Of a stretch of 64,000 nt of DNA, positions 1-11,186 are shown piece after piece. The position numbers and the translations under genes were made by a program. A model generated the notes under the pieces. It did not search any database. It had not been told where the DNA came from and saw only the letters and a list, made by a program, of their open reading frames with translations. This DNA comes from Bacillus gaemokensis. Its GTDB lineage: Bacteria > Bacillota > Bacilli > Bacillales > Bacillaceae_G. The stretch is from NCBI RefSeq assembly GCF_001590835.1, contig NZ_LTAQ01000005.1:54896-118895 (forward strand), written 5' to 3'. Within the stretch, counting starts at the first letter, position 1. Each line of letters starts with the position of its first letter.

Positions 1-1559
1 TGTTATTTGCTGCATTAGACGGGACAATTGTTGGTACAGCAATGCCGCGCATCGTTGGTGATCTAGGCGGATTAAGTTTAATGACATGGTTAACAACAGC
101 TTATATGTTAACATCAACGACAGTTGTACCGATTGCTGGTAAGTTAGCAGATTTATTAGGACGTCGTAACGTATATATCACAGGATTAATTATCTTTATG
201 GTTGGTTCAGCTCTATGTGGTATGGCAAACGGTATGACAGAGTTAATTATTTTCCGTGGTATTCAAGGTCTTGGTGGCGGTATTATGATGCCAATGGCAA
301 TGATTATTATCGGGGATATGTTTACAGGGAAAGAACGTGCGAAATGGCAAGGTGTTTTTGGAGCGCTATATGGTCTCGCTTCTGTAATTGGACCACAAGT
401 TGGTGGCTGGATTGTTGATGCTGTTAACTGGAGATGGGTTTTCTACATTAACTTACCAGTTGGGATTTTAGCGACAATCTTTATCGCAATGGGATTAAAA
501 GCACATAAACAAACAGGTCCAATTAAAATTGATATCGCTGGTATTTTCACAATGATTCTCGGTGTTGTAAGTTTATTACTTGCATTAACATTTGGCGGGA
601 AAGATTATGCGTGGGATTCTTGGCAGATTATTGGGTTGTTTGCGTTTGCTATTATTGGTATCGTGAGCTTTATTATTGTTGAAACAAAAGCAGAAGAACC
701 AATTTTACCAATGCATTTCTTTAAAAATCGCACCTTTACTCTTTTAAATGCAATTGGCTTCTTTATGAGTATCGGAATGTTTGGAGCAATTATGTTTGTC
801 CCATTCTTTATGCAAGGAATTGTGGGCGTAAGTGCTGCTGAATCGGGAACAATTATGACGCCAATGATGATTACGATGATTGTGATAAGTATTATTGGTG
901 GACAGCTTGTATTAAAGGTTGGCGTGAAACCACAAATTATTACAGGTATGCTTATTATGGCTGGAGGATTTTGGCTGTTAACAACAATGGATATGCATAC
1001 AACGAAGCTTGTCGCAACATCATATATGATGGTTATTGGTTTAGGTATGGGACTTGTAATGCCGACATTAACATTAGCATTGCAAGAAAGCTTTCCGAAA
1101 AAAGACCTTGGTGTTGTAACATCTTCCAGCCAATTCTTCCGTCAAATCGGGGGAACATTTGGAATCACGATTTTAGGTTCTATTATGAATAACACTTCAG
1201 GTACAACATTGACAAATAAATTAGTTCCTGTACTGAATACGTTTCCTGCAGAAGCTGGGCAAATAGTACAGAAATTTAAAGATATGATTCATACAGATCC
1301 ACAAGGCTTATATTCGATGCTATTTAGTCCGGAAGCATTAAAACAAATGCCAGAGACAATTACAAACACAATCGTACCTATTTTAAAAACATCTTTAGTA
1401 GGTTCACTTCATACTGTATTTATGACGGGATTAGTCTTTATTGTAGTTGGGGCTGTGTTTACAATTTTCTTACAAAAAATCAAACTTTCTGATCGCAAAA
1501 AAGATGCAGAAGAGCCTGCTGTGAAAGAGGAAAAAGAAACAAACGTATCTTACTCATAA
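1..1559 (+). CDS. MFS drug exporter, EmrB/QacA (DHA2) family, 5' end cut by window
   Basis: A multidrug/proton antiporter of the 14-helix DHA2 group, in the cytoplasmic membrane. The reading frame is already open at base 3 and begins with the family's helix-1 motif (LDGTIVGTAMPRIVGDLGG), so only about 10-20 residues are missing at the left edge. The loop motif GKLADLLGRR follows helix 2, and the helix-5 motif around GPQVGGWIVD is typical of drug:H+ antiporters. The C-terminus is charged and cytosolic. A Rho-independent terminator follows 5 bases after the stop, so it is transcribed separately from the ribose operon. The substrate cannot be read from the sequence. Family call secure, drug specificity unknown. 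Confidence 0.9.
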   Translation, partial: LFAALDGTIVGTAMPRIVGDLGGLSLMTWLTTAYMLTSTTVVPIAGKLADLLGRRNVYITGLIIFMVGSALCGMANGMTELIIFRGIQGLGGGIMMPMAMIIIGDMFTGKERAKWQGVFGALYGLASVIGPQVGGWIVDAVNWRWVFYINLPVGILATIFIAMGLKAHKQTGPIKIDIAGIFTMILGVVSLLLALTFGGKDYAWDSWQIIGLFAFAIIGIVSFIIVETKAEEPILPMHFFKNRTFTLLNAIGFFMSIGMFGAIMFVPFFMQGIVGVSAAESGTIMTPMMITMIVISIIGGQLVLKVGVKPQIITGMLIMAGGFWLLTTMDMHTTKLVATSYMMVIGLGMGLVMPTLTLALQESFPKKDLGVVTSSSQFFRQIGGTFGITILGSIMNNTSGTTLTNKLVPVLNTFPAEAGQIVQKFKDMIHTDPQGLYSMLFSPEALKQMPETITNTIVPILKTSLVGSLHTVFMTGLVFIVVGAVFTIFLQKIKLSDRKKDAEEPAVKEEKETNVSYS

Positions 1560-1563
1560 TAAG

Positions 1564-1595
1564 AAAAAAGCATCACCTTACGGTGGTGCTTTTTT
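1564..1595 (+). terminator. Rho-independent terminator of the MFS exporter
   Basis: A GC-containing hairpin (agcatcacc / ggtggtgct, one G-U pair) followed by a run of T, directly after the stop codon. Confidence 0.85.
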
Positions 1596-1634
1596 AGTAA
1601 TGTATAACATACAATCTTTTTTAGTTAGAAATGA

Positions 1635-1663
1635 TTGACGTATTTTTCTAAATACGTTATATT
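1635..1663 (+). promoter_or_regulatory. sigma-A promoter of the rbs operon
   Basis: TTGACG at 1635-1640 and TATATT at 1658-1663 are separated by 17 bases, a near-consensus housekeeping promoter. The expected start of transcription falls within the cre/operator just downstream. Confidence 0.8.
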
Positions 1664-1669
1664 GTTTTG

Positions 1670-1683
1670 TGTAAACGGTTACA
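1670..1683 (+). promoter_or_regulatory. Catabolite-response element (CcpA cre) / possible RbsR operator
   Basis: TGTAAACGGTTACA fits the cre consensus TGWAANCGNTNWCA at every position and overlaps the predicted transcription start of the ribose operon. CcpA bound here would block initiation when glucose is plentiful. RbsR is of the same LacI family and could recognise the same palindrome. Which protein binds is inference. Confidence 0.8.
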
Positions 1684-1703
1684 GAGAATGGAGAGGGAAG
1701 AGA

Positions 1704-2675
1704 ATGAGTACGATTAAAGATGTAGCAAAATTAGCGGGAGTATCTGTTGCGACCGTTTCCAGAGTGTTAAATAAGAATGGATACGTTCATGAGGATACGT
1801 TAAAAAAAGTAGAACGAGCAATTGAACTGCTAGATTATAAGCCTAGTACAGTAGCACGTTCTTTGTATAATAAAAAATCTCGTTTAATTGGTTTGGTCGT
1901 TCCAAATATCGTAAATCCATTCTTTCCAGAAGTTGCTCGTGCCGTAGAAGATGTAGCACATAAACAAGGATATACAGTTGTACTTTGTAATTCTGATGAA
2001 AGTTTAGAAAAAGAGAAACAATATATCGATGTGCTCAGACAGAATAATGTAGACGGTTTTATTGTGGCGACAAATCCACAAAACAGTATGAATTACATGA
2101 ACTTGTCTGTACCAATTGTTGCGATTGACCGCATGTTTAATGAGCGTATACCTACGGTGTATGCGGATAACTATGTAGGAAGTCAAGAAGCGACAAAGTT
2201 ATTGTTAGAAAAAGGCTGCAAACACATTGCGCATATTCGTGGACCACGTGATGTTAGCACAGCAAATGAGCGTTTTGAAGGTTTTGTAGATGTTATTACA
2301 CAATATGGGCTTCCTTATATGATTGCGGAGAGTACATTTAATCCCACTGATAGCGAGCGTGTGGCAAGGGAACTACTAGAAGAACATCCACATATTGATG
2401 GTATTGTTGCCGGAAATGATCTGATTGCAATTGGTGTAGTGAAAGCAGCATTACAGAAAGGGATTTCTATTCCAGGTGATTTGCAAATTATTGGATTTGA
2501 TGGTATTTCTTTAACAGAAATGATGTACCCATCTCTTACAACAGTTGCGCAGCCTATTTATGAAATGGGGCGAATTGCAACAGAATTATTGCTAGAGCAA
2601 ATGGAAGGGAATCAATTAGACACAGAACATTATCGTTTACCGATTGAAATTATAGAACGAAATACAACGAAGTAA
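1704..2675 (+). CDS. rbsR: Ribose operon repressor RbsR, LacI family
   Basis: 323 residues. The N-terminus is a LacI-type helix-turn-helix (TIKDVAKLAGVSVATVSRVLN) with a hinge helix (YKPSTVARSL), followed by a periplasmic-binding-protein-like sugar-sensing core (from about residue 60). The ATG at 1704 was chosen because GGAGAGGGA lies 6-14 bases upstream; an upstream in-frame start would fall inside the promoter. First gene of the operon, so it should repress its own transcription with the uptake genes. Ribose or a derivative is the expected inducer, from family knowledge. Confidence 0.93.
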   Translation: MSTIKDVAKLAGVSVATVSRVLNKNGYVHEDTLKKVERAIELLDYKPSTVARSLYNKKSRLIGLVVPNIVNPFFPEVARAVEDVAHKQGYTVVLCNSDESLEKEKQYIDVLRQNNVDGFIVATNPQNSMNYMNLSVPIVAIDRMFNERIPTVYADNYVGSQEATKLLLEKGCKHIAHIRGPRDVSTANERFEGFVDVITQYGLPYMIAESTFNPTDSERVARELLEEHPHIDGIVAGNDLIAIGVVKAALQKGISIPGDLQIIGFDGISLTEMMYPSLTTVAQPIYEMGRIATELLLEQMEGNQLDTEHYRLPIEIIERNTTK

Positions 2676-2688
2676 GGAGATGAGATAT

Positions 2689-3585
2689 ATGCCAAATATT
2701 GCAGTAGTAGGCAGTATTTCAATGGATTTAGTCGCTGTTTCAAAAAAGCGACCAAAAGCAGGAGAAACAGTGATTGGGGAAGCGTTTCACACAGTTCCTG
2801 GAGGAAAAGGAGCTAATCAGGCTGTTGCCGCGGCTAGACTAGGTGCAAATGTAGCAATGGTTGGAGCTGTAGGAAATGATGATTATGGTAAAGTGGTTAG
2901 AAATAATTTAGAGAATGAGCGTATTTTTATTGATTATGTGGTACCGGTTACAGATGAGACGACAGGGATTGCTCATATTGTTTTAGCAGAAGAAGATAAC
3001 AGTATCGTCGTTGTACAAGGTGCAAATCGTCTTGTGAATCAGCAAATTGTGGGTCGTGCAAAAAATCTTCTTGTAAAAGCTGATATGGTCATTCTTCAGT
3101 TGGAAATTCCGTTAGAAACAGTGGAATACGTTCTTGATATTTGTGTGGAACACAAAATTCCCGTTATGCTAAATCCAGCTCCGGCACAATTGTTGTCAGC
3201 TGGTATTTTGGAAAAGGCGACATACATTACACCGAATGAACACGAGTGCCGCATTGTATTAGATGATTTTACATCACCAATTGAAGAGTTGCTTGCGAAA
3301 TATCCAAATAAGTTGCTGATGACAGAAGGTGACAAAGGGGTTCGCTTCCATAATGGTACAGAGATTGTTCATGTTCCAAGTATTTCTGTAGAAGTAGTGG
3401 ATACGACAGGAGCTGGTGACACATTTAACGGTGCGTTAGCAGTAGCGCTTTCTGAAGGAGAAACATTGCAAAAGGCAATTCGTTTTGCAAACATCGCTGG
3501 TGGCCTTTCCGTAACGAAGCTTGGGGCACAAGGTGGTATGCCAACAAGGAAAAGATTACGAGAAGTACAGGTGATTGTCGGATGA
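2689..3585 (+). CDS. rbsK: Ribokinase
   Basis: Phosphorylates D-ribose to ribose-5-phosphate with ATP in the cytoplasm. 298 residues, PfkB fold. The N-terminal signature GGKGANQ is at residues 38-44 and the C-terminal signature [11 protein letters not shown] starts at residue 238, with catalytic Asp244 in GAGD. The ATG at 2689 is preferred over one at 2680, because the AAGGAGA site ends right at the latter. Lies 13 bases after rbsR; its last four bases overlap rbsD, which suggests translational coupling. Confidence 0.95.
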   Translation: MPNIAVVGSISMDLVAVSKKRPKAGETVIGEAFHTVPGGKGANQAVAAARLGANVAMVGAVGNDDYGKVVRNNLENERIFIDYVVPVTDETTGIAHIVLAEEDNSIVVVQGANRLVNQQIVGRAKNLLVKADMVILQLEIPLETVEYVLDICVEHKIPVMLNPAPAQLLSAGILEKATYITPNEHECRIVLDDFTSPIEELLAKYPNKLLMTEGDKGVRFHNGTEIVHVPSISVEVVDTTGAGDTFNGALAVALSEGETLQKAIRFANIAGGLSVTKLGAQGGMPTRKRLREVQVIVG

Positions 3586-3977
3586 AGAAACATGGTGTAT
3601 TAAATAGTGAAATCGCAGCAGTACTTGCTTCACTTGGGCATACGGATACAATTGTCATTGCCGATTGTGGTTTGCCAATTCCAGATGGAGTGAAACGAAT
3701 TGATTTAGCACTAGAACTTGGGAAACCGTCTTTTTTAGATGTATTACAAGTTGTGATAGCAGATATGGCAATTGAAAAATTAACATTAGCAGAAGAAATC
3801 AATACGTATAACATAGAGGTAATTAAAGAAATAGAGTTGTGCTTGAAAGAAGTTGCTTTTGAATATGTATCTCATGAAGAGTTTAAAGAGCGTACAAAAA
3901 TGGCGAAAGTAATCATTCGCACGGGAGAAGCAACGCCATATGCGAATATCATTTTACACGCAGGCGTGATTTTTTAA
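3582..3977 (+). CDS. rbsD: D-ribose pyranase RbsD
   Basis: Interconverts the pyranose and furanose forms of ribose, supplying the furanose used by ribokinase. 131 residues, normal family length. The N-terminal block [20 protein letters not shown] contains the conserved His20, and DCGLPIPDG follows. Its ATG overlaps the rbsK stop (ATGA), and it lies just upstream of the transporter genes. Confidence 0.94.
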   Translation: MKKHGVLNSEIAAVLASLGHTDTIVIADCGLPIPDGVKRIDLALELGKPSFLDVLQVVIADMAIEKLTLAEEINTYNIEVIKEIELCLKEVAFEYVSHEEFKERTKMAKVIIRTGEATPYANIILHAGVIF

Positions 3978-3995
3978 TAAAGGGATGTGGTGAGA

Positions 3996-5480
3996 ATGCG
4001 TATTGAAATGAAAAATATTTCAAAGGCGTTCAATGGCAATCCTGTTTTGAAAAACGCACAGTTTTGTATTGAAACAGGAGAAGTCCATGCATTAATGGGG
4101 GAAAATGGAGCGGGCAAATCGACGCTCATGAAAATTTTAACAGGTGTGTATACGAAAGATGGTGGTCAAGTCACCATTGATGGACAAGAACAAACTTTTA
4201 AAAATGCGAAAGAAGCAGAAGAGTACGGGATTGCTTTTATCCATCAAGAATTGAACATACTGCCAAATTTAACAGTTGCTGAAAATATGTTTCTTGGAAA
4301 AGAACTGATGTATGGGAAAACAGGTATCCTGCGTACTCGCCAAATGAATGCTACCGCGCAGCAACAATTAGCAAATCTAGGGCTCCATGTAAAAGGAGCT
4401 ATGCTCGCGGGAGAGCTATCGGTTGGGCAACAGCAAATTATTGAGATAGGTAAAGCTTTAATGACAAATGCGAGCGTTATCATTATGGATGAGCCTACAG
4501 CAGCGTTAACTGATCGGGAAATTGAAACGCTCTTTACGGTTATTAACAAATTACGTAAAGAAGGAGTATCATTTGTTTATATTTCACACCGTATGGAAGA
4601 AATCTTTTCAATCTGTGATGCTATTACCATTTTACGTGATGGTGAATATGTCGGAACGAGGTTAATTCCTGAAACGTCATTTGATGAAGTAGTAAGTATG
4701 ATGGTTGGTCGTAGTATTGGTGAACGTTATCCAGAGCGAAATGCGAAAATTGGTGAAGTTATTTTTGAAATGCGAAACGGAACGAAGAAGGGGAAGTTTG
4801 AAAATATTTCGTTTCAAGTTAGAAAAGGTGAAATTCTTGGTGTCGCTGGATTAATGGGAGCCGGTCGCACAGATATTATGAAAGCGATTTTTGGATATGA
4901 ACCGCTAGATTCAGGGCAAATATTTATAAATGGACGCGAGGTAAAGATTGATAGTCCAATTGATGCAATACGGCAACGAATTGCTTTTATCACTGAGGAT
5001 AGAAAATCAGAAGGGCTTGTATTAGATTTTTCTATTCGTGAAAATTTAGCATTGCCAAACTTAGAAAGTCTTTCAAAAGGTAGTGTAATGGATAAAGGAA
5101 CGGAAGAGCAGTTTACAGCTGATATGATGAAGCTTCTTAATGTAAAAGCGGCAAATGGAGAACAAGCAGTCAAATCACTTTCTGGTGGGAACCAGCAAAA
5201 GATTGTGATTGCAAAATGGCTTGGGATCCATCCGCAGCTATTAATTTTAGATGAGCCAACAAGGGGCGTAGATGTTGGTGCGAAAAAAGAAATCTATTCT
5301 ATTATGAACAAGCTCACAAATCAAGGGGATGCCGTTATAATGGTTTCATCTGAACTACCTGAAGTATTAGGGATGAGCGATCGTATTCTTGTTATTCATG
5401 AAGGAAAAGTGGGCGGTATCTTAGAAAAAGATGAAGCAACGCAAGAGTCCATTATGGCATTAGCTACAGGGGGAGAATAA
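3996..5480 (+). CDS. rbsA: Ribose ABC transporter, ATP-binding protein
   Basis: Powers ribose import with RbsC and RbsB. 494 residues with two fused nucleotide-binding domains. Domain 1 has Walker [10 protein letters not shown] (residues 35-43), signature LSVGQQQ and Walker B VIIMDEP. Domain 2 has the degenerate P-loop GLMGAGRTD in place of a true Walker A, signature LSGGNQQK and LLILDEP; this asymmetry is normal for sugar importers of the RbsA/MglA group. The ATG at 3996 was chosen over GTG 3987 because AAGGGA lies 10 bases before it. It sits between rbsD and rbsC with short gaps. Confidence 0.94.
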   Translation: MRIEMKNISKAFNGNPVLKNAQFCIETGEVHALMGENGAGKSTLMKILTGVYTKDGGQVTIDGQEQTFKNAKEAEEYGIAFIHQELNILPNLTVAENMFLGKELMYGKTGILRTRQMNATAQQQLANLGLHVKGAMLAGELSVGQQQIIEIGKALMTNASVIIMDEPTAALTDREIETLFTVINKLRKEGVSFVYISHRMEEIFSICDAITILRDGEYVGTRLIPETSFDEVVSMMVGRSIGERYPERNAKIGEVIFEMRNGTKKGKFENISFQVRKGEILGVAGLMGAGRTDIMKAIFGYEPLDSGQIFINGREVKIDSPIDAIRQRIAFITEDRKSEGLVLDFSIRENLALPNLESLSKGSVMDKGTEEQFTADMMKLLNVKAANGEQAVKSLSGGNQQKIVIAKWLGIHPQLLILDEPTRGVDVGAKKEIYSIMNKLTNQGDAVIMVSSELPEVLGMSDRILVIHEGKVGGILEKDEATQESIMALATGGE

Positions 5481-5483
5481 GTT

Positions 5484-6419
5484 ATGGCTAAAAAGGGGAA
5501 TGTATTGCAACAACTGGGTTCTTTAATTGGATTGGTGCTAATTATTGTAGTCATTACAGCATTAAATCCATCGTTTATTGAAATTCCAAATTTATTTAAT
5601 ATCTTGCGCCAAGTATCGATTAATGCACTTATTGCATTTGGAATGACCTTCGTTATTTTAACAGGGGGTATTGACTTATCGGTAGGTTCTATTTTAGCAT
5701 TATCAAGTGCACTTGTTGCTGGAATGATGGCAAGTGGCATGGATCCGTTCCTTGCAATGGCTGTTGGATTACTTGCAGGTCTTGTAATGGGAATTGTAAA
5801 CGGTATCATCATTGCGAAAGGAAAAGTAGCACCATTTATTGCGACATTAGCAACAATGACTATTTTTCGCGGGCTTACGCTTGTTTACATGGACGGACGT
5901 CCGATCACTGGCCTTGGTGATCACTTAATGTTTCAAATGTTCGGCCGTGGTTACTTCCTTGGTATTCCTGTACCAGCTGTAACGATGATGATTGCTTTTG
6001 CTGCATTGTACTTTATTTTAAAGAAAACAACGTTTGGTCGCCGTACTTTTGCAATTGGTGGAAATGAAGAAGCAGCGGCACTATCAGGTATTAATGTAAC
6101 GAGAATAAAAGTAATGATTTATGGTCTTTCCGGAATTTTGGCAGCGCTTGCAGGTATTGTATTAACATCACGTTTAGATTCTGCACAGCCAACTGCCGGT
6201 TCTTCTTACGAATTAGATGCAATTGCTGCGGTTGTGTTAGGAGGAACAAGTCTTTCTGGCGGAAGAGGTTGGATTGTTGGTACATTCATTGGCGTACTCA
6301 TTATCGGTGTGTTAAATAATGGCCTAAATTTATTAGGAGTATCTTCTTTCTTCCAACAAGTTGTAAAAGGGCTTGTTATCTTACTTGCTGTATTAATTGA
6401 TCGTCGAAAAGAAGCATAA
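5484..6419 (+). CDS. rbsC: Ribose ABC transporter, permease
   Basis: Membrane channel of the ribose importer, 311 residues, strongly hydrophobic with 8-10 predicted helices. The conserved stretch FVILTGGIDLSVGSILALS and the C-terminal block AIAAVVLGGTSLSGGRG are hallmarks of the RbsC/XylH permease family. Starts 3 bases after the rbsA stop, so the two are likely translationally coupled. Confidence 0.94.
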   Translation: MAKKGNVLQQLGSLIGLVLIIVVITALNPSFIEIPNLFNILRQVSINALIAFGMTFVILTGGIDLSVGSILALSSALVAGMMASGMDPFLAMAVGLLAGLVMGIVNGIIIAKGKVAPFIATLATMTIFRGLTLVYMDGRPITGLGDHLMFQMFGRGYFLGIPVPAVTMMIAFAALYFILKKTTFGRRTFAIGGNEEAAALSGINVTRIKVMIYGLSGILAALAGIVLTSRLDSAQPTAGSSYELDAIAAVVLGGTSLSGGRGWIVGTFIGVLIIGVLNNGLNLLGVSSFFQQVVKGLVILLAVLIDRRKEA

Positions 6420-6434
6420 TGGAGGGGACATTAT

Positions 6435-7358
6435 ATGAAAAAATGGTTGCTTATACTCGTTGCGTTTATCATGGTAATCACTGTTGGTTGTTCAATGGAA
6501 CCACCGGAATGGGCAAAGGATTCTAGCGATAAAGGTCGAAATAAAACTATTAAAGTTGGGTTTTCTGTGTCCACTTTAAATAATCCATTTTTCGTCACGT
6601 TGAAAAAAGGTGCAGAAAAGAAAGCAAAAGATAGTGGCATTGAATTAATTGCCGTCGATGCACAAAATGATGCAGCAAAGCAAACAAACGATGTCGAAGA
6701 TTTAATTCAAAAAGGCGTTGATGTAGTTGTTATTAACCCAACAGATTCAGATGCTGTTGCCTCAGCAGTAAGTGCAGCAAATGCGGCAAATATTCCTGTT
6801 ATTACAGTAGACCGTGTTGCGAATTCAGGGAAAGTCGTTTCTCATATTGCTTCAGATAATGTAGAGGGTGGAAAAATGGCAGGTGAATACATTCGTGAAC
6901 TTGTTGGAGAAGGAATGAATGTTGCTGAGCTAGAAGGAATTCCAGGATCTTCTGCTGCTCGCGAGCGTGGGAAAGGATTCCATAAAATCGCTGACAAAGG
7001 GTTAAAAATCGCTGCCAAGCAAGCAGCCGATTTTGATCGTGCTAAAGGCTTATCGGTTATGGAAAATATTTTGCAAGCAAATGGTGAAATAAAAGCAGTA
7101 TTTGCTCATAACGATGAAATGGCATTAGGTGCACTTGAAGCGTTAAAATCTGCTGGGAAAACAGATGTGATTGTTGTTGGATTTGATGCAACAGACGACG
7201 CTGTGAAAGCGGTTAATGATGGGCGTATGACAGCAACTGTTGCACAAAAACCAGAATTAATCGGAGAGAAGGCGATGGAAACAGCAAAACAAGTGAACCA
7301 AGGTAAAAAAGTGGAAAAATTCATTCCGATTGAATTAGAGCTTATTAAGAAAAAATAA
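6435..7358 (+). CDS. rbsB: Ribose ABC transporter, substrate-binding lipoprotein
   Basis: Captures ribose outside the membrane and delivers it to RbsC. 307 residues. The signal sequence ends in the lipobox TVGC, so Cys19 should be lipidated. The mature part is a type I periplasmic-binding fold ([13 protein letters not shown], then [12 protein letters not shown] and [10 protein letters not shown] in the order seen in RbsB). It lies 15 bases after rbsC with a GGAGGGGA site before the start. Confidence 0.94.
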   Translation: MKKWLLILVAFIMVITVGCSMEPPEWAKDSSDKGRNKTIKVGFSVSTLNNPFFVTLKKGAEKKAKDSGIELIAVDAQNDAAKQTNDVEDLIQKGVDVVVINPTDSDAVASAVSAANAANIPVITVDRVANSGKVVSHIASDNVEGGKMAGEYIRELVGEGMNVAELEGIPGSSAARERGKGFHKIADKGLKIAAKQAADFDRAKGLSVMENILQANGEIKAVFAHNDEMALGALEALKSAGKTDVIVVGFDATDDAVKAVNDGRMTATVAQKPELIGEKAMETAKQVNQGKKVEKFIPIELELIKKK

Positions 7359-7393
7359 AATATAAATTTACATTTAGAAAGGGAGAAAAACAA

Positions 7394-8071
<678 letters not shown>

Positions 8072-8107
8072 CCTAGGGTTAACATTATGTTAATTCTAGG
8101 GTTTTTT
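8072..8107 (+). terminator. Terminator of the ribose operon
   Basis: Imperfect hairpin cctagggttaaca / tgttaattctagg with a TTATG-region loop, followed by seven T. Confidence 0.75.
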
Positions 8108-8137
8108 TATTTGGAAAACAATGAATAAAAGAATTTT

Positions 8138-8153
8138 CATGCAATTATGCATA
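8138..8153 (+). promoter_or_regulatory. Probable PlcR box upstream of inhA
   Basis: CATGCAATTATGCATA matches the PlcR consensus TATGNANNNNTNCATA at all defined positions except the first base (C for T). It lies about 310 bases before the inhA start. PlcR is the quorum-sensing virulence activator of this group, and an InhA paralogue (InhA2) is known to be in its regulon. Binding here is inference. Confidence 0.6.
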
Positions 8154-8462
8154 TTGCCTTTTAAATTTTCTATCTAAGTTATTTAATATGTAATACATAA
8201 TTCTTTTTTGAGTTTTTTTGACATGAGATGAATAACCAGTACGGAGTCTGACCAGAAGACTGGAGGGCATGATTCTATAAAGGGATAATCATTATTTCAT
8301 CGCTTATAGAACTATGTCTTTTTTCTAGTTTATATAGAGGGGGAGGACAAGAGAACTGCTGTTTCACGGCCATGTTATGGAACTTATATATTTTTATGTA
8401 TCCCGTATAATTAATTATCTGAATTTTAAGTTTTAGTAAAAGTGATAAGGGAGGAACTAGCA
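8154..8462 (+). other. Long leader region before inhA
   Basis: No gene is visible. If transcription starts near the PlcR box, the mRNA carries a leader of more than 200 bases. It contains two weak inverted repeats: ccagt...actgg around 8236-8264, and tctataa...ttataga between about 8274 and 8310. No known riboswitch class is recognised. Confidence 0.4.
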
Positions 8463-10862
8463 ATGAAAAGAAAAACACCATTTAAAGTGCTTTCATCTTT
8501 GGTAATCACAACAATGCTTGGTTGCACATTTGCAATTGGTACATCATCAGCTTATGCGGAAACACCATCTGAATCAAAAGGGGATTTTTCAAAAACGCTA
8601 ATTGATAATAATTTAATTCAAGAAGAGCGCTTGGCCGAAGCTTTAAAAGAACGTGGAACAATTGATTCATCCGCATCCAAAGAAGAGACACAAAAGGCTG
8701 TAGAGAAATATATTGAAAAAAAGAAAGGGGATCAGCCAAATAAAGAAATTCTTCCAGGTGATCCTGCTAAAGAAGCGTCTGATTTTGTGAAAAAAGTAAA
8801 AGAAAAAAAGATGGAAGAAAAGGAAACTGTGAAGAAATCTGTACAAGATGCTAACGCAGAACAAGCAACTTTACCAAAGCAAAAACAGTTAAATGGAAAA
8901 GTACCAACTTCTCCAGCAAAGCAAGCGCCATATAACGGAGCTGTTCGAACAGATAAAGTACTTGTACTGCTTGTTGAGTTTAGTGATTATAAACATAATA
9001 ATATCGAACAAACACCTGGTTATATGTATTCGAAAGATTTTAGTAGAGAACATTATCAAAAAATGTTATTTGGTAATGAACCATTTACATTGTTTGATGG
9101 TTCACAAGTAAAAACATTTAAAAAGTATTATGAGGAACAGTCTGGTGGGAGTTATACGACGGATGGATATGTAACAGAATGGCTAACTGTTCCTGGGAAA
9201 GCAGCAGATTACGGAGCTGATGGTAAGACTGGTCATGATAATAAAGGGCCAAAAGGGGCGCGTGATCTTGTGAAAGAAGCATTAAAAGCAGCAGCTGAGA
9301 AAGGATTAGATTTATCTCAGTTTGACCAGTTTGATCGCTATGATACAAATGGAGATGGTAATCAAAATGAGTCAGACGGTGTAATTGATCATTTAATGGT
9401 CATTCATGCTGGGGTTGGTCAAGAAGCTGGTGGAGGTAAATTAGGAGACGATGCTATTTGGTCACATCGTTCTAAATTAGCAAAAGACCCAGTTGCAATT
9501 GAAGGGACAAAATCAAAAGTTTCATATTGGGATGGAAAAGTGGCGGCACATGATTACACAATTGAGCCTGAAGATGGTGCAGTTGGTGTGTTTGCTCATG
9601 AATTTGGTCATGACCTTGGATTGCCAGATGAATATGATACGAACTACACAGGGAAGGGATCACCTGTTGAAGCTTGGTCATTAATGAGTGGTGGTAGCTG
9701 GACAGGAAGAATCGCAGGTACAGAGCCAACAAGTTTTTCACCGCAAAATAAAGATTTCTTACAAAAAAATATGGATGGGAACTGGGCAAATATTGTAGAA
9801 ATAGATTACGATAAAATAAAACGTGGTGTAGGTTTCCCTACATATATTGATCAGAGTGTTACAAAATCGAGTCGTCCAGGTCTCGTACGTGTAAATTTAC
9901 CTGAAAAAAGTATCGAAACCATTAAACCAGCGTCTGGAAAACAAGCATACTATAGTACAAGAGGCGATGATCTCCATACAACATTAGAAACACCATTATT
10001 TGATTTAACAAAGGCAACAAACGCGAAATATGCTTATAAAGCAAATTATGAACTTGAAGCAGAATGTGATTTTGTAGAAGTGCACGCTGTGACAGAAGAT
10101 GGAACAAAAACATTAATTGATACATTAGGTGATAAAGTAATAAAAGGTGATCAAGATACAACAGAAGGAAAATGGATTGATAAATCATATGATTTAAGTC
10201 AATTTAAAGGAAAGAAAGTGAAATTGCAATTTGAATATATTACAGACCCTGCCGTGGCGTATAAAGGATTTGCGATGGATGATGTGAATGTTACAGTCGA
10301 TGGCAAAATAGTGTTCTCAGATGATGCAGAAGGCCAAGGGGAAATGAAATTAAATGGTTTTGTTGTTTCTGATGGAACAGAAAAGAAACCACATTATTAT
10401 TACTTAGAGTGGAGAAACTACGCTGGCTCAGATAATGGTTTAAAAGCAGGTAGAGGTCCAGCTTATAATACAGGTCTTGTTGTCTGGTATGCTGATGATA
10501 GCTTTAAAGATAATTGGGTTGGTCAGCACCCTGGTGAAGGATTCCTTGGTGTTGTTGACTCCCATCCAGAAGCAGTTGCTGGAACTTTAAATGGAAAACC
10601 AGTATTCGGAAACACAGGTTATCAAATTGCGGATGCAGCATTTTCATTTGATCAAACACCGGCTTGGAGTGTAAATTCATTTACACGTGGTCAATTTAAT
10701 TACCCAGGTTTACAAGGTGTTACAACATTTGATGATTCTAAAGTATATAGTAATACTCAAATTCCTGATGCGGGACGTAAAGTTCCACAATTAGGACTGA
10801 AATTCCAAGTTGTCGGACAAGCAGATGATAAATCGGCAGGAGCTGTTTGGGTTCGCCGTTAA
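8463..10862 (+). CDS. inhA: Immune inhibitor A, secreted M6 zinc metalloprotease (InhA2-like)
   Basis: A secreted protease of 799 residues that degrades host antibacterial and matrix proteins. The signal peptide ends near SSAYA (about residue 34). A charged, partly coiled propeptide follows to about residue 150, then the M6 catalytic domain with the zinc motif HEFGH at residues 379-383 in the context [15 protein letters not shown]. The C-terminal third has the beta-rich domains usual in InhA. The ATG at 8463 follows AAGGGAGG by 8 bases. Nearness to plcB/sph and a likely PlcR box suggest the InhA2 paralogue rather than InhA1, from context and memory. A strong terminator follows. Confidence 0.93.
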   Translation: MKRKTPFKVLSSLVITTMLGCTFAIGTSSAYAETPSESKGDFSKTLIDNNLIQEERLAEALKERGTIDSSASKEETQKAVEKYIEKKKGDQPNKEILPGDPAKEASDFVKKVKEKKMEEKETVKKSVQDANAEQATLPKQKQLNGKVPTSPAKQAPYNGAVRTDKVLVLLVEFSDYKHNNIEQTPGYMYSKDFSREHYQKMLFGNEPFTLFDGSQVKTFKKYYEEQSGGSYTTDGYVTEWLTVPGKAADYGADGKTGHDNKGPKGARDLVKEALKAAAEKGLDLSQFDQFDRYDTNGDGNQNESDGVIDHLMVIHAGVGQEAGGGKLGDDAIWSHRSKLAKDPVAIEGTKSKVSYWDGKVAAHDYTIEPEDGAVGVFAHEFGHDLGLPDEYDTNYTGKGSPVEAWSLMSGGSWTGRIAGTEPTSFSPQNKDFLQKNMDGNWANIVEIDYDKIKRGVGFPTYIDQSVTKSSRPGLVRVNLPEKSIETIKPASGKQAYYSTRGDDLHTTLETPLFDLTKATNAKYAYKANYELEAECDFVEVHAVTEDGTKTLIDTLGDKVIKGDQDTTEGKWIDKSYDLSQFKGKKVKLQFEYITDPAVAYKGFAMDDVNVTVDGKIVFSDDAEGQGEMKLNGFVVSDGTEKKPHYYYLEWRNYAGSDNGLKAGRGPAYNTGLVVWYADDSFKDNWVGQHPGEGFLGVVDSHPEAVAGTLNGKPVFGNTGYQIADAAFSFDQTPAWSVNSFTRGQFNYPGLQGVTTFDDSKVYSNTQIPDAGRKVPQLGLKFQVVGQADDKSAGAVWVRR

Positions 10863-10873
10863 TAGATTAGTAG

Positions 10874-10925
10874 TAAAAAATAAAAAGCACGTGCTACATA
10901 TGTAGCACGTGCTTTTTATTTTTTA
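10874..10925. terminator. Bidirectional terminator, perfect 52-bp palindrome
   Basis: Two perfect 26-base arms meet at 10899/10900 with no spacer (core AGCACGTGCTACAT). The outer parts are A-rich on the left and T-rich on the right, giving an intrinsic terminator for inhA. Confidence 0.9.
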
Positions 10926-11186
10926 TACATTAAGTTATTAATTTACTTTGTGTAATGCATGGTTTTCTTATTTATAGTGTATCAAATGGTGTAAGGAAAA
11001 GAAATATTTCCAAGGAAATTGTCGATATATTGTCGGTGTGTGTAAACTTTTTATTTGAAATTAGTTAGGGAATATTGCTTTTATATGTAAGATTATTTAC
11101 ATTTCTAATTAGAAGCATAAATCAAATGCTTGTTTGAAAAAATACATACAAAGAGAGAATTATTACATCAAAGGAGTGGAAGCAAC
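10926..11186. other. Intergenic region before the RDD gene
   Basis: AT-rich, no gene seen. It contains a short inverted repeat (ATGTAA-6-TTACAT, 11085-11102) about 85 bases before the RDD start, possibly regulatory. Confidence 0.4.

Noticed and set aside
2004-2186. 60-residue frame opposite rbsR
   Set aside because: Antisense shadow without a ribosome site.
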